Assembly: GCA_963811805.1 (NCBI GenBank)
Contig: CAWESU010000003.1
Coordinates: forward strand, 300,738 to 364,737
Direction: 5' to 3'
DNA length: 64,000 nt
Source: DAHUXN01 sp963811805
GTDB lineage: Bacteria; Acidobacteriota; Terriglobia; Acidiferrales; UBA7541
Shown: in pieces, positions 1-9,243 of the stretch
Layout of the letters: each line of letters opens with the position of its first letter
Position numbering within the stretch: position 1 is the stretch's first letter
Position numbers and translations under genes: made by a program
Notes under the pieces: model-generated
Told to the model about the DNA's origin: nothing
The model's database searches: none
Seen by the model: the letters and a program-made list of their open reading frames with translations, nothing else

Positions 1-380
1 AGTACGCCAAGCAGCGCAAACAATTTGGCAAAGCGATCAGCGAGTTCCAGGCCATCCAATTCAAGCTCGCGGACATGGCCACGGAGATTGAAGCGGCACG
101 GCTGCTGGTGTGGGAAGCGGCGTATCTCGCAGACCGCTCGTTGCGCCCAGGAGGAAACGGCATCCGCTTCACGCGCGAATCGAGCATGGCGAAGTTATTC
201 GCGGCGGAGGTAGCCGTGCGCGTCGCCAGCGAGGCCGTGCAGATCTTCGGCGGTTATGGCTTCGTGAAGGATTATCCCGCGGAAAAATATTATCGCGACG
301 TAAAGCTCTGCACCATCGGCGAGGGCACCAGCGAGATTCAACGGCTGGTGATCGCGCGGCAGCTTCTGGGAAAAGGCTAG
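1..380 (+). CDS. Acyl-CoA dehydrogenase, C-terminal part (5' end outside window)
   Basis: The frame is open from base 3 and ends at the TAG at 378-380. It translates to the C-terminal helical domain of the acyl-CoA dehydrogenase family: YAKQRKQFGKAI at the start, an IFGGYGFVKDYPAEKYYRD stretch, and the family ending CTIGEGTSEIQRLVIARQLL. These FAD flavoenzymes oxidise acyl-CoA to trans-2-enoyl-CoA and pass electrons to electron-transfer flavoprotein. Chain-length or branched-chain specificity cannot be told from this end. The next gene, a MeaB-type GTPase 10 bp downstream, suggests a link to propionyl-/methylmalonyl-CoA or branched-chain amino acid breakdown. That link is inference from proximity. 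Confidence 0.93.
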   Translation, partial: YAKQRKQFGKAISEFQAIQFKLADMATEIEAARLLVWEAAYLADRSLRPGGNGIRFTRESSMAKLFAAEVAVRVASEAVQIFGGYGFVKDYPAEKYYRDVKLCTIGEGTSEIQRLVIARQLLGKG

Positions 381-390
381 CGCGACACCG

Positions 391-1392
391 ATGCCGGCAG
401 CCTCCGTACCTCCCGCCATGCCCCCGACAACACCGGCGATCGAGCGATGGGCGGAGCAAGTGCGCGCCGGCGACGTGCGCGCGATCTCGCGGGCCATGAC
501 GGAAATCGAAAATCGGTCGCGTAATGCGGAGAGTCTGCTGCGGCTGCTCTTTCCGCATACCGGAAAGTCGTACTGCGTCGGCATCACGGGCGCGCCGGGA
601 ACAGGGAAGAGCACGCTGGTCGACCGCCTGGCGGCGCACTATCGCGCGCACCAGCAGACCGTTGGCGTGATTGCGGTTGACCCGTCGAGCCCGTTCACCG
701 GCGGGGCAATCCTCGGCGACCGCATCCGCATGCAAGGGCACGCCTCGGACGGCGGAGTATTTATCCGCTCGATGGCGACGCGCGGGTCCCTCGGCGGACT
801 GTCGCAAGCGACGAGCGATGCCACGCTGCTGCTCGATGCGGCGGGAAAGAAATACGTGCTGGTGGAAACGGTCGGCGTCGGCCAGGGCGAGATCGAAATT
901 GCGCGGCTCGCGGATTGCACGCTTGTGGTACTCGTTCCGGGCATGGGCGACGACGTGCAGAACCTGAAGGCCGGGGTGATGGAAATCGCGGACATTTTTG
1001 TGCTGAACAAAGCAGACCGCGAGGGCGCGGAGCGTTTTGAGCAGCAATTGCGCGCTATTCTGCAGCTTTTGCTGGAGCGCGATGGATGGCGGCCGCCCAT
1101 CGTGCTGACCGTGGCGACGCAGAATGAGGGCATCGACGAACTGGCGCGGCAGATCGAGCGTTTCAGAGAATATTTCGGAGAGAAGGCCAACCGCCGCGCA
1201 AAGGAAATCGCGTTGTGGAAAGAGCGGCTGGTTAATTTGCTGCGCGAACGGCTGGTCCATCGAGTGGTGGACGGGTTGGCCAGGGACGGAACGCTCGAAC
1301 GCCTGGCCGCCGAAATCGCCGAGCGCCGGCGCGACCCGTATTCGGCCGTGAGCGACATTTTGCAGAAAGCGGGCTTGGGGAGCGGACATTGA
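391..1392 (+). CDS. meaB: MeaB/ArgK-type GTPase, methylmalonyl-CoA mutase chaperone
   Basis: The 333-residue product is a G3E-family P-loop GTPase. It has a Walker A at about residues 69-76 (GAPGTGKS), a DPSSPFTGGAILGDRIRM switch region, VETVGVGQGEIEIA, and an NKAD guanine-specificity motif near residue 206. Family members protect and gate adenosylcobalamin loading of methylmalonyl-CoA mutase. Length is normal for the family. It follows an acyl-CoA dehydrogenase by 10 bp and overlaps the next gene, so it is part of an operon. An alternative ATG at 418 is possible because the ribosome site before 391 is weak. The mutase itself is not in the window. Confidence 0.93.
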   Translation: MPAASVPPAMPPTTPAIERWAEQVRAGDVRAISRAMTEIENRSRNAESLLRLLFPHTGKSYCVGITGAPGTGKSTLVDRLAAHYRAHQQTVGVIAVDPSSPFTGGAILGDRIRMQGHASDGGVFIRSMATRGSLGGLSQATSDATLLLDAAGKKYVLVETVGVGQGEIEIARLADCTLVVLVPGMGDDVQNLKAGVMEIADIFVLNKADREGAERFEQQLRAILQLLLERDGWRPPIVLTVATQNEGIDELARQIERFREYFGEKANRRAKEIALWKERLVNLLRERLVHRVVDGLARDGTLERLAAEIAERRRDPYSAVSDILQKAGLGSGH

Positions 1393-2228
1393 GACTTGGA
1401 GATCTGGAATTCGTAGTGTTGACGGATGGGACTTTGCGATTGGATGGCGGCGCGATGTTCGGCGTGGTGCCGAAGCCGATGTGGGAGAAGAAGGCGCGGG
1501 CCGATGAGCGCAATCGAATTGTGCTGGCGATGAATTGCCTGCTCATTCGCGCGGCGGGGAAGACCATTCTGGTGGAAACGGGCGCCGGCGACAAATGGGA
1601 CGCGAAGCGCCGCGATATTTACGCGTTCGAAGGCTCGCCAAGGTTGCCGGAACAGTTGGCGCAGCACGGCGTGAAGCCGGAGGACGTCGACATCGTCATC
1701 AACACGCACCTGCACTTCGATCATTGCGGATGGGGCACGCGGATTGCCCACGGAAAATTGCGCCCGACATTTCCGAATGCAAAATATGTGGTGCAGAAGA
1801 AAGACTTCGAGCACGCGAAAAATCCGACGGAGCGGGATCGCGCGAGTTATCAGTTCGAGAATTTTATGCCGGTGGAGGAAGCGAAGCAGTGGCAGCTCAT
1901 CGAAGGCGAACACCAGATCGTTCCGGGAGTGAGCGTGTTTCCGGCGCCGGGGCACACCCCGGCGATGCAGTGCGTGAAACTCGAAGGCGGCGGCAAGACA
2001 GCCATTTTTCTCGCCGATCTCGTGCCGACTACGGCTCACCTGCCGCTCGCGTGGATCATGGGCTTCGATCTTTATCCGCTGACCACGCTGGAAAACAAGA
2101 AGAAAATCCTGCCGCAAATCGCGAAGAACGGCTGGCTGGCGCTTTTTGCGCACGACACGGCCATCCGCGCCGCACATTTGCGCGAGCGCGGCGAGCAGTT
2201 CGAGGCGGAGCCTGTGCCGGTCGATTAG
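1389..2228 (+). CDS. MBL-fold metallo-hydrolase
   Basis: The 279-residue product has the metallo-beta-lactamase fold signature HLHFDH at residues 107-112, a later GHTPAM histidine near 188, FLADLVP near 210 and FAHDTA near 254, which together form the usual dinuclear metal site. It lacks a signal peptide and should be cytoplasmic. The start is the TTG at 1389, whose last two bases are the first two of the TGA stop of meaB (TTGA overlap), with GGGGAG seven bases upstream. The overlap implies translational coupling. The substrate cannot be deduced; lactonase-like and quorum-quenching-like members share these motifs. Confidence 0.88.
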   Translation: MRLGDLEFVVLTDGTLRLDGGAMFGVVPKPMWEKKARADERNRIVLAMNCLLIRAAGKTILVETGAGDKWDAKRRDIYAFEGSPRLPEQLAQHGVKPEDVDIVINTHLHFDHCGWGTRIAHGKLRPTFPNAKYVVQKKDFEHAKNPTERDRASYQFENFMPVEEAKQWQLIEGEHQIVPGVSVFPAPGHTPAMQCVKLEGGGKTAIFLADLVPTTAHLPLAWIMGFDLYPLTTLENKKKILPQIAKNGWLALFAHDTAIRAAHLRERGEQFEAEPVPVD

Positions 2229-2264
2229 TCCCGCGAGGAACCAAAAACAATTGAGGTGAGAGCA

Positions 2265-3167
2265 ATGGTCAAACGACGAGAGCATGGCCGGAAAGGTGCC
2301 GCAAAGAATGCTGCGACGATCGGGATCATCGGCGGCAGCGGCCTTTACTCGATGGCCGGACTCGGCGGCGCGCGCGAAGTGCGCGTGAAGACTCCGTTCG
2401 GCGATCCGTCGGACGCGTTCATGCTCGGAACGCTCGAAGGCCAGCGCGTGGCGTTTCTGGCGCGGCACGGTCGCGGCCACCGCATCTTGCCTTCGGAAAT
2501 CAATTACCGCGCGAATATTTATGCGTTGAAGACGCTGGGCGTGGGGCAAATCTTGTCGGTGAGCGCGGTTGGGTCTCTGCGCGAAGATGTCCGCCCGCTG
2601 GAGTTCCTGATCGTCGACCAGTTCTTTGACCGTACACGTCTCCGCATTGCGACGTTCTTTGGAGGCGGGCTGGTTGCGCACGTGGGATTCGACAAGCCGA
2701 CTTGCCCGCGATTGTCAAAGACCATCACCAACGCCTGTGAACGAAGCGGTGTTGCGGCGCACAAAACGGGAACCTACGTTTGCATGGAGGGGCCGCAATT
2801 TTCCACTTTGGCCGAGTCGCGCGCCTACCGGCAAATGGGCTTTGACGTGATCGGCATGACCAATTTGACCGAGGCGAAGCTGGCGCGCGAGGCGGAGATT
2901 TGCTACGCGTCCATCGCGATGATCACCGACTACGATTGCTGGCATCCGCAGCACGATTCCGTCACCGTTCCGGACATCATCAAGAATTTGAACGAGAATG
3001 CCGCGAACGTTCAGAAAGTGCTGCGCGAAACCTTGCGGACGCTCGGACCGACGCGCGAATGCAAATGCGGCTCGGCGCTCGCGCACGCCATTTTGACCGA
3101 TCGCAAGATGATCCCCGCGGCGACGAAGCGGCGGCTCGGCCCGATCATTTCGAAGTACATTTCCTAG
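2265..3167 (+). CDS. mtnP: S-methyl-5'-thioadenosine phosphorylase
   Basis: The 300-residue product belongs to the PNP/MTAP nucleoside phosphorylase family. Visible motifs are IGIIGGSGLYSM near the N-terminus (phosphate loop), ARHGRGHRILPSEINYRANIYAL (phosphate and base binding) and CMEGPQFSTLAESRAYRQMG, followed by DVIGMTNLTEAKLAREAEI. The enzyme cleaves methylthioadenosine to adenine and methylthioribose-1-phosphate in methionine salvage. I chose the ATG at 2265 over the GTG at 2256 because GAGG at 2253-2256 is well spaced only for the ATG. The N-terminus carries a short basic extension. The downstream PfkB-family kinase follows by 28 bp, consistent with a nucleoside-salvage pair. Confidence 0.93.
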   Translation: MVKRREHGRKGAAKNAATIGIIGGSGLYSMAGLGGAREVRVKTPFGDPSDAFMLGTLEGQRVAFLARHGRGHRILPSEINYRANIYALKTLGVGQILSVSAVGSLREDVRPLEFLIVDQFFDRTRLRIATFFGGGLVAHVGFDKPTCPRLSKTITNACERSGVAAHKTGTYVCMEGPQFSTLAESRAYRQMGFDVIGMTNLTEAKLAREAEICYASIAMITDYDCWHPQHDSVTVPDIIKNLNENAANVQKVLRETLRTLGPTRECKCGSALAHAILTDRKMIPAATKRRLGPIISKYIS

Positions 3168-3195
3168 ACCATTTCTCATTCAGGAGAAACTGTCG

Positions 3196-4104
3196 ATGTC
3201 TTTACTGGTGGTCGGCTCAGTAGCGTTCGACGCTCTGCAAACTCCGTTCGGCAGAACGGAGCGAACCATAGGCGGCGCGGCGACGTATTTTTCGTTGGCC
3301 GCAAGCCTGCTCGCTCCGGTTAGACTCGTCGCAGTAGTTGGCGACGATTTCACCGCGAAGGACGAGGCGGTTTTGCGCGGGCGGAAGATCGATCTCGCAG
3401 GACTCGATCGTGCCGCAGGGAAGAGCTTCTTCTGGTCGGGCCGCTATAGCGACGATCTACGCAGCCGCGAAACGCTGGTCACGGAGCTAAATGTTTTTGC
3501 GGCATTCGAGCCAAAGCTGCCGGAGGCGTATCGCGATTCCCGGTTCGTTTTCCTCGGCAATATCGATCCCATGCTGCAGCGGCGCGTCCTGGAACAAATG
3601 CGGCGGCGTCCGGCGCTGGTGGCGCTGGACACCATGAATTACTGGATCGCGGGCACGCCGGAAGAATTGCGCAAGACCTTGCGGCTGATTGACGCGCTGC
3701 TAGTCAACGACGAAGAGGCCTGCCAACTCGCCGGAGAGCACAATTTGCTGCGCGCCGCGAAGCGGATTTTCAGCATGGGACCAAAGGCCGTCGTCATCAA
3801 GCGCGGCGAATACGGCGCGATGCTCTTTCATCGCGATGCGATTTTGGCCGTGCCGGCGTACCCGCTCGAGAAAGTTTATGATCCCACGGGCGCAGGAGAT
3901 AGTTTCGCGGGCGGATTCATGGGCTATCTCGCCAAGCACAAGAAGATCGACCACTCCTCATTGCGGCGCGCCATGGTTTATGGCTCGGTGCTGGGAAGTT
4001 TTGCGGTCGAGAAGTTGGGCGTCGATCGCTTGCGCACGCTCACGCGGCGCGAAGTGGAAGCCCGGGCGCGCGCGCTTGTACGCATGACAAGCATCAGGCT
4101 CTAA
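3196..4104 (+). CDS. PfkB-family carbohydrate/nucleoside kinase
   Basis: The 302-residue product has PfkB signatures: an N-terminal glycine-rich FGRTERTIGGAATYFSLAASLLAPV, and the C-terminal DPTGAGDSFAGGFMGYLAKH with the catalytic Asp of GAGD near residue 234. These enzymes phosphorylate sugars or nucleosides with ATP. Specificity is not readable from motifs. The position directly after MTA phosphorylase makes a nucleoside or adenosine-type substrate plausible; this is inference. The ATG at 3196 follows CAGGAG by nine bases. Confidence 0.9.
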   Translation: MSLLVVGSVAFDALQTPFGRTERTIGGAATYFSLAASLLAPVRLVAVVGDDFTAKDEAVLRGRKIDLAGLDRAAGKSFFWSGRYSDDLRSRETLVTELNVFAAFEPKLPEAYRDSRFVFLGNIDPMLQRRVLEQMRRRPALVALDTMNYWIAGTPEELRKTLRLIDALLVNDEEACQLAGEHNLLRAAKRIFSMGPKAVVIKRGEYGAMLFHRDAILAVPAYPLEKVYDPTGAGDSFAGGFMGYLAKHKKIDHSSLRRAMVYGSVLGSFAVEKLGVDRLRTLTRREVEARARALVRMTSIRL

Positions 4105-4166
4105 CGACAGCCAGCCATTGGACCGTACCCTGTAGTAGAATCCGCGGCAATTGATCGGGGTGAACG

Positions 4167-4835
4167 GTGGTTATGGATTTGAGTTCCACAGTTGCGGTGA
4201 AATTGGTGCTTTCCGCCGCACTCGGTGGCGCCGTTGGTCTTGAACGCGAGATTCACCGCAAGGCCGCCGGCCTGCGCACCGGCATGCTGATTTGCATGGG
4301 CGCGTGTTTCTTCATGATTATTTCCTCCGTCGCCGCCACTCATCCCGAGGACGACCACACGCGCATCGCGGCGCAGATCATCGCTGGAATTGGCTTTCTG
4401 GGCGCGGGAGTCATTCTGCGCGAGCGTGGCAACGTGCTTGGGCTGACCACCGCAGCGACAGTCTGGGCCACGGCGAGCGTCGGCATGGCGGTCGGCACCG
4501 GGATGTACGTTTCGGCCGTGTTCGCGACCGGGATGATTTTATTTGCGCTCGTTGGGCTCGGTTGGTTCGAAGCTCACATCGGCATCAAGGTGCGCCTCAC
4601 AACGTTTCGCCTGACCACCACCGAGGCTGGCCCAGTGATGAAGAGGGCGCGGCAGATTTTCGTGGAACAGAAGGTCCGCGTGCTGCACACCGAGACGCGC
4701 CGCTCCGGCGCGGAAACGGTGCTCGAGTTCGACGCGGACGTGAGCATCCCTCAGGAAAATGAGATCTTGAAGCGTTTGGGCGAGTTGCCGGGGCGATGTG
4801 AAACGGTGCCGATGGAAATCCAGCGCGACAGCTAG
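4167..4835 (+). CDS. MgtC/SapB-family inner-membrane protein
   Basis: The 222-residue product has about four hydrophobic helices in its first 140 residues and the family signature GGAVGLEREIHRKAAGLRT, then IAAQIIAGIGFLGAGVILRE and LTTAATVWATASVGMAVG. A soluble C-terminal ACT-like tail of about 75 residues follows. MgtC relatives modulate F-type ATPase and membrane potential and are linked to low-magnesium survival; the role in this organism is inferred. The start is GTG at 4167 (a nearby ATG at 4173 is equally possible) behind CGGGG. It stands alone between two convergently unrelated genes on the same strand. Confidence 0.9.
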   Translation: MVMDLSSTVAVKLVLSAALGGAVGLEREIHRKAAGLRTGMLICMGACFFMIISSVAATHPEDDHTRIAAQIIAGIGFLGAGVILRERGNVLGLTTAATVWATASVGMAVGTGMYVSAVFATGMILFALVGLGWFEAHIGIKVRLTTFRLTTTEAGPVMKRARQIFVEQKVRVLHTETRRSGAETVLEFDADVSIPQENEILKRLGELPGRCETVPMEIQRDS

Positions 4836-4953
4836 ATCCGCGCGGTTCCAAACTTTGGGCGGCGGACTGAAACAAGAGTGAACTAATCGGACTCCAGCGA
4901 ATTTCTGCGACTGGACTCCCTCCTGAAATTTTCCTATTCTCGGTTGGGGGTCG

Positions 4954-5934
4954 ATGCCTACAGTCGTCAAGCCGCCGCCGCTCGAACCGGGAAACGCCGT
5001 ACGCATTATCGCTCCCGCAAGTCCTGTGGAAGAAGATGCGCTGCGCCGCGGTTGTGCGGAGCTGGAGCGGCTGGGCTACGGAACGAAATGGGATCCACGC
5101 GTGCTGGCGCGGCAAGGATATTTTGCCGGCTCGGCGGAAGAGCGGCTGGCAAAATTGCTGCTCGCGCTGGACGAAAATGGTTCGCAAGCGGTTTTCTGCG
5201 CGCGCGGCGGATACGGCTCCGGTTATTTGCTAGAGCGTTTGGAGCCGCGGCGGCTGAAATCGCCGAAAGCGCTCGTCGGGTTCAGCGACATCACTCTGCT
5301 GCAGCTTTTTCTTTGGCGCAAGAAGCATTGGGTGACTTTTTATGGGCCGATGGTCGGCGCGGGCCTTGATAAAGGCGCCGATGTTCCCGGCGGCTACGAT
5401 TCGGAGTCGTTTCAGCAGGCATTGACGCAGGCGAGCCACGGCTGGAAGCTGGACCTGCGCGGCGAGACGCTTTTTTTTGGACACGCCGAAGGCACCATCG
5501 TGGGAGGATGTTTGACGCTCGTGGAAGCCACCTTGGGCACACCGTGGGAAATTCAAACCAGCGGCGCGATTTTGCTGCTGGAGGACTGCGCGATGAAGCC
5601 GTATCAGGTGGATCGTGCGCTCATCCACTTGCGGCAAGCGGGAAAATTCAAAGGCGTGCGTACGATGGTGCTGGGTGAATTTCCGGAATGCGAGCCGCCT
5701 GCGGGCGGGCCGACGGTGCGCAATGTCTTTGAAAGAATCCTCGAGCCGCTCAAGATTCCCGTTGTGTGGGGCGCGCCGGTGGGACATACGCCGCGCGCGA
5801 TGTTGACCGTGCCACTGGGCGTAAAGGCCCGCCTGGTGGCGCAGGGAAGTGGCCGGCTGGAAATCCTGGAGGCGGCCTGCCAGTTGCCCGAATCTCATTT
5901 CGCCAGTCCGAGGAAAAAATCACGCCGCTCTTGA
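4954..5934 (+). CDS. ldcA: LD-carboxypeptidase (peptidase family S66, LdcA-like)
   Basis: The 326-residue product matches family S66: N-terminal GNAVRIIAPASPV, the nucleophile-elbow CARGGYGSGYLLERL with the likely catalytic Ser near residue 89, VGFSDITLLQLFLW, GHAEGTIVGGCLTLVEATLGTPWE carrying the Glu, and PVGHTPRAMLTVPLG carrying the His. These cytoplasmic enzymes remove the terminal D-Ala from tetrapeptides during murein recycling. Its TGA overlaps the TTG start of mpl, the next murein-recycling enzyme, so the two are probably translationally coupled and functionally linked. Confidence 0.92.
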   Translation: MPTVVKPPPLEPGNAVRIIAPASPVEEDALRRGCAELERLGYGTKWDPRVLARQGYFAGSAEERLAKLLLALDENGSQAVFCARGGYGSGYLLERLEPRRLKSPKALVGFSDITLLQLFLWRKKHWVTFYGPMVGAGLDKGADVPGGYDSESFQQALTQASHGWKLDLRGETLFFGHAEGTIVGGCLTLVEATLGTPWEIQTSGAILLLEDCAMKPYQVDRALIHLRQAGKFKGVRTMVLGEFPECEPPAGGPTVRNVFERILEPLKIPVVWGAPVGHTPRAMLTVPLGVKARLVAQGSGRLEILEAACQLPESHFASPRKKSRRS

Positions 5935-7361
5935 AGAATTCACTCGAACACATTCACCTGCTGGGAATCGGCGGCGCCGCCATGGCTCCGGTAGCCGGGA
6001 TGCTGAAGGAGCGCGGCTACACCGTCACTGGCTCGGACGCGAACGTGTACCCACCGGCATCGACACTGCTGTCGTCGCTGGCGATTCCGTGGAAAGAGGG
6101 ATTTCGCGCGGAGAACTTGCAGCCGGCGCCGGACCTGATCGTGGTCGGGAATGCGATTTCGCGCGGCAATCCCGAGCTTGAAGCGGCGCTCGATGCGCGC
6201 ATTCCTTACTGGTCGATGCCGCAGACGCTTGAAGAATTGTTCCTGCCGGGGCACACTCCGATTGTCATTGCCGGAACGCACGGCAAGACGACCACGACGG
6301 CGATGCTGGCGTGGATTTTTCACGCCGCCGGGCGGCGCCCCGATTTTTTGGTGGGCGGCGTGGTGCCGAATTTCGGCGAGCGCAGCTACGGCCTGGGCGG
6401 CGGCGAAGAATTCATCATCGAGGGCGACGAATACGACTCCGCGTATTTTGACAAGCAGCCGAAGTTCTTGCATTACCATCCGGAGCAGTTGATTTTGACT
6501 TCGCTCGAATTCGATCATGCGGATATTTATCCAGATTTGGCGTCGATCGAATTGCAATTCCGCCGGCTGGTGAATCTGGTGCCGCGGTGCGGCAAAATTC
6601 TGGTGTGGGGCGAGGCGGAGAATCTCGTCGCCTGCACGAGCAAGGCATTTTGCCCGGTGGAAACGTATGGTCTCGCGCCGGATCTGGATTGGTGCGCGGG
6701 CGACATCGAATGGCGCGAGGGCATGACGCATTTCCGCGCGGTTCATCAGGGCAAAGAAGCTGCGCGCATTCGCATGCCGCTCGTGGGCAGGCACAACGTC
6801 ATGAATGCGCTGGCATGCGTAGCCATGGCGCTCGGACGCGGCGTGGAGCGCGAGGCCATCGAAACTGCCCTTGTGAAGTTCGAAAGCGTGCGGCGCCGCA
6901 TGGAAATAAAGGGCGAAGTGGACGGCATCACCATTGTAGAGGACTTCGCGCATCATCCCACGGCGATTCGCGCAACCATTGAGGCGGCGCGTTCTCGCTG
7001 GCCGGGGCGGCGATTGTGGGCGGCGTTCGAGCCGCGCTCGAACACCATGCGGCGCCGGATTTTCGCGGAGGCGCTGACCGAGGCGCTGGCGTTGGCGGAT
7101 GCGAGCCTGCTCGGTCCCGTAAATCGCGCCCAACTTCTGTCCGACGAAGAACGGCTTGACCCAAAAGAAGTAGTAGCCGCGATTCGGCAGCGTGGGACAA
7201 AGGCCGAAGCATTTGGCTCTGCTGCCGAAATCGCGGAATATTTGGCAGACAAACTCAAGTCGGGAGACGTCGTGCTTGCGATGTCCAACGGCAGCTTCGA
7301 CGGCCTTTCCGGAAGGCTGGTAGAAGCACTGGGAAAGCGGGCGGCGACACACAAATCATGA
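5931..7361 (+). CDS. mpl: UDP-N-acetylmuramate:L-alanyl-gamma-D-glutamyl-meso-DAP ligase
   Basis: The 476-residue product is a Mur-ligase-family enzyme with the Mpl start HIHLLGIGGAAMAPVAGMLK, a Walker A GTHGKTTTTAML near residue 113, EGDEYDSAYFDKQPKFLHY, and VEDFAHHPTAIRATIEAAR near residue 340. Mpl reattaches recycled tripeptide to UDP-MurNAc. I place the start at the TTG at 5931: it overlaps the ldcA stop, and translation from there begins exactly at the conserved Rossmann strand, whereas the upstream open frame only repeats ldcA in another frame. The link with LdcA gives a peptidoglycan-recycling operon. Confidence 0.93.
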   Translation: MKNSLEHIHLLGIGGAAMAPVAGMLKERGYTVTGSDANVYPPASTLLSSLAIPWKEGFRAENLQPAPDLIVVGNAISRGNPELEAALDARIPYWSMPQTLEELFLPGHTPIVIAGTHGKTTTTAMLAWIFHAAGRRPDFLVGGVVPNFGERSYGLGGGEEFIIEGDEYDSAYFDKQPKFLHYHPEQLILTSLEFDHADIYPDLASIELQFRRLVNLVPRCGKILVWGEAENLVACTSKAFCPVETYGLAPDLDWCAGDIEWREGMTHFRAVHQGKEAARIRMPLVGRHNVMNALACVAMALGRGVEREAIETALVKFESVRRRMEIKGEVDGITIVEDFAHHPTAIRATIEAARSRWPGRRLWAAFEPRSNTMRRRIFAEALTEALALADASLLGPVNRAQLLSDEERLDPKEVVAAIRQRGTKAEAFGSAAEIAEYLADKLKSGDVVLAMSNGSFDGLSGRLVEALGKRAATHKS

Positions 7362-9169
7362 ATCTTCCAGGACGGAAGCAGTACAGGTTGTTTTTATTTC
7401 TGCTGGCCATAGCAATTCTCGCGCCGATAAGAAGAGCCGGCGCGACCATTCGGTATTCCATTTCGCTGGCACATCCCGAGCAGCACATGTTTCACGTGAC
7501 CATGCAGGTTTCCGACGTCGGGCACGAGTTGATTGTCGCGATGCCGGCGTGGAATGCGACTTACGACATTCGCGATTTCGCCTTTCGCGTGACCCACGTG
7601 CGAGCGGCGAACGGGAACGATGGAGCGCAGAACGCGCTCAGTGTCGTGAAACTCGATAAGCAAACGTGGCGAATTTCCGCCGAAAACACCGGCCCGCGGC
7701 CGAGCCTGGGGACGGTCACCATTCAATATGACGATGATTGGGACGAGCCTGGGCCTTTTTCATCGCAGCTCAATACGCATCATGCATTCTTGAATTTGGC
7801 GGAGGTGCTTTTCTACGTGCCCACGCGCCGCGCAGAAGAATCTCTCGTCGTCTACGAAGATTTGCCCGCCAATTGGCGCATCGCGCAAGAATTACCGGCC
7901 GGCGCCGAACAGCAAAGTTTCGTCGCCACCAGTTATGACGCGCTCGTCGACGCGCCCGCGGAGATCGGCGCGTTCCAGGAGTTTCCCCTCGATGCCGGCA
8001 AGGCGCATCTGCGCGTTGTGGTCGACGGAACGGATTGGAACCAAACGCAGCTGAGCGACGCGCTGCAGAAAATCGTGGCCTACGAAACCGGCATGATGCG
8101 CGATGTGCCGTTCGGCGAATACTTGTTCATTTTTCACTTCGGCCCGTATGCCGAAGCCGGCGGCGGAGGAATGGAGCACGCGAATGGCACGGCCATCGCG
8201 ACCGGCTCGGGCGATTCCGCCGCGGCGGTCGCGGCCCACGAGTTTTTTCATCTCTGGAACGTTAAACGCATCCGCCCCCAGACTTTGCAGCCGGTGGATT
8301 ACACCAAGGAGATGTGGACGCGTGCGCTGTGGTTCGCCGAAGGCGTGACGAGCACTTATGCCAGCTTCACCCTCGTGCGCACGGGCTTGTGGACGCCCGA
8401 ACAGTTCTATGGAGACCTGGCGCAACAGTTTACCTCGCTGGAAGCGCGCCCCGCGCACCTGTGGCAAAGCGCAGAGGAGTCGAGCCTGGATACTTGGCTC
8501 GACAAATACGACTACTACGACTCGCCGCAAGTGAGCGTTTCCTACTACAACAAAGGCCAGATTCTTGGCGTGATGCTCGATTTGGCGATTCGCGACGCGA
8601 CCGACAATCATAAATCGCTCGATGATGTACTGCGCGCGATGGACCAGGATTATGCCCATCGCGGCCGCTTTTACGATGACAGCGCGGGCGTGGAGCAGGA
8701 AGTAGAAAAACTCTCGGGCCGCAGCTTCAAAGATTTCTTCGCGAAATACGTCGCCGGCACCGAGGAAATCCCCTACAACGATTTTCTGCGCGCGGCGGGA
8801 TTGCAAGCGCAGACGCAGCAGCGTGAGATGGCCGATCTGGGATTTGAAACCTCACGCAGCTCGGACGGCACCGTCGCGATTTCTTCGGTCACGCCCGGTA
8901 GCGGCGCGGAGCGCGCAGGATTGCAAGCTGGAGACGTTCTGGTGCAGCTCGATGGCCAGCCCTTTGGCCGCTCGGCGATGCGGTTTTTGTTCCAGCATTC
9001 GCCCGGCGACACGGTTAACGCCCGCATTCAAAGGAACGGCGGCGAGCGCGACATTTCCTTCGCATTGGGCAGCCGGGGCGTGCAGGTCTATTCGATTTCG
9101 GAAATTCCCGACGCCAGCGGCCGGCAGAAACGCATTCGCGACGGCATGTTGCGCGGGACATCGGACTAG
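7358..9169 (+). CDS. M61-family (glycyl aminopeptidase-like) metallopeptidase with PDZ domain
   Basis: The 603-residue product begins with a basic stretch and hydrophobic segment (LFLFLLAIAILAPI) consistent with a signal peptide. It has GGGGMEHANG near residue 269 and the zinc motif HEFFHLWNVKRIRP near residue 295, both characteristic of family M61, and a C-terminal PDZ domain (about 485-570) with VTPGSGAERAGLQAGDVLVQLDGQP. It should be a periplasmic aminopeptidase. Its ATG overlaps the mpl stop (ATGA), placing it in the ldcA-mpl operon. A role in periplasmic peptide processing is plausible but not shown. Confidence 0.92.
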   Translation: MNLPGRKQYRLFLFLLAIAILAPIRRAGATIRYSISLAHPEQHMFHVTMQVSDVGHELIVAMPAWNATYDIRDFAFRVTHVRAANGNDGAQNALSVVKLDKQTWRISAENTGPRPSLGTVTIQYDDDWDEPGPFSSQLNTHHAFLNLAEVLFYVPTRRAEESLVVYEDLPANWRIAQELPAGAEQQSFVATSYDALVDAPAEIGAFQEFPLDAGKAHLRVVVDGTDWNQTQLSDALQKIVAYETGMMRDVPFGEYLFIFHFGPYAEAGGGGMEHANGTAIATGSGDSAAAVAAHEFFHLWNVKRIRPQTLQPVDYTKEMWTRALWFAEGVTSTYASFTLVRTGLWTPEQFYGDLAQQFTSLEARPAHLWQSAEESSLDTWLDKYDYYDSPQVSVSYYNKGQILGVMLDLAIRDATDNHKSLDDVLRAMDQDYAHRGRFYDDSAGVEQEVEKLSGRSFKDFFAKYVAGTEEIPYNDFLRAAGLQAQTQQREMADLGFETSRSSDGTVAISSVTPGSGAERAGLQAGDVLVQLDGQPFGRSAMRFLFQHSPGDTVNARIQRNGGERDISFALGSRGVQVYSISEIPDASGRQKRIRDGMLRGTSD

Positions 9170-9243
9170 CTCGTTCGCTCAGGCTCGGCTCGAATAATTC
9201 GTAGCTACGACTAAGAAAATCATATATTGCTATCCTGCCTCTT

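Noticed and set aside
639..2681. 680-codon open frame on the minus strand
   Set aside because: It lies antisense to three well-supported genes (meaB, the MBL hydrolase and mtnP), has Arg/Ala-biased composition typical of high-GC shadow frames and no family motif.
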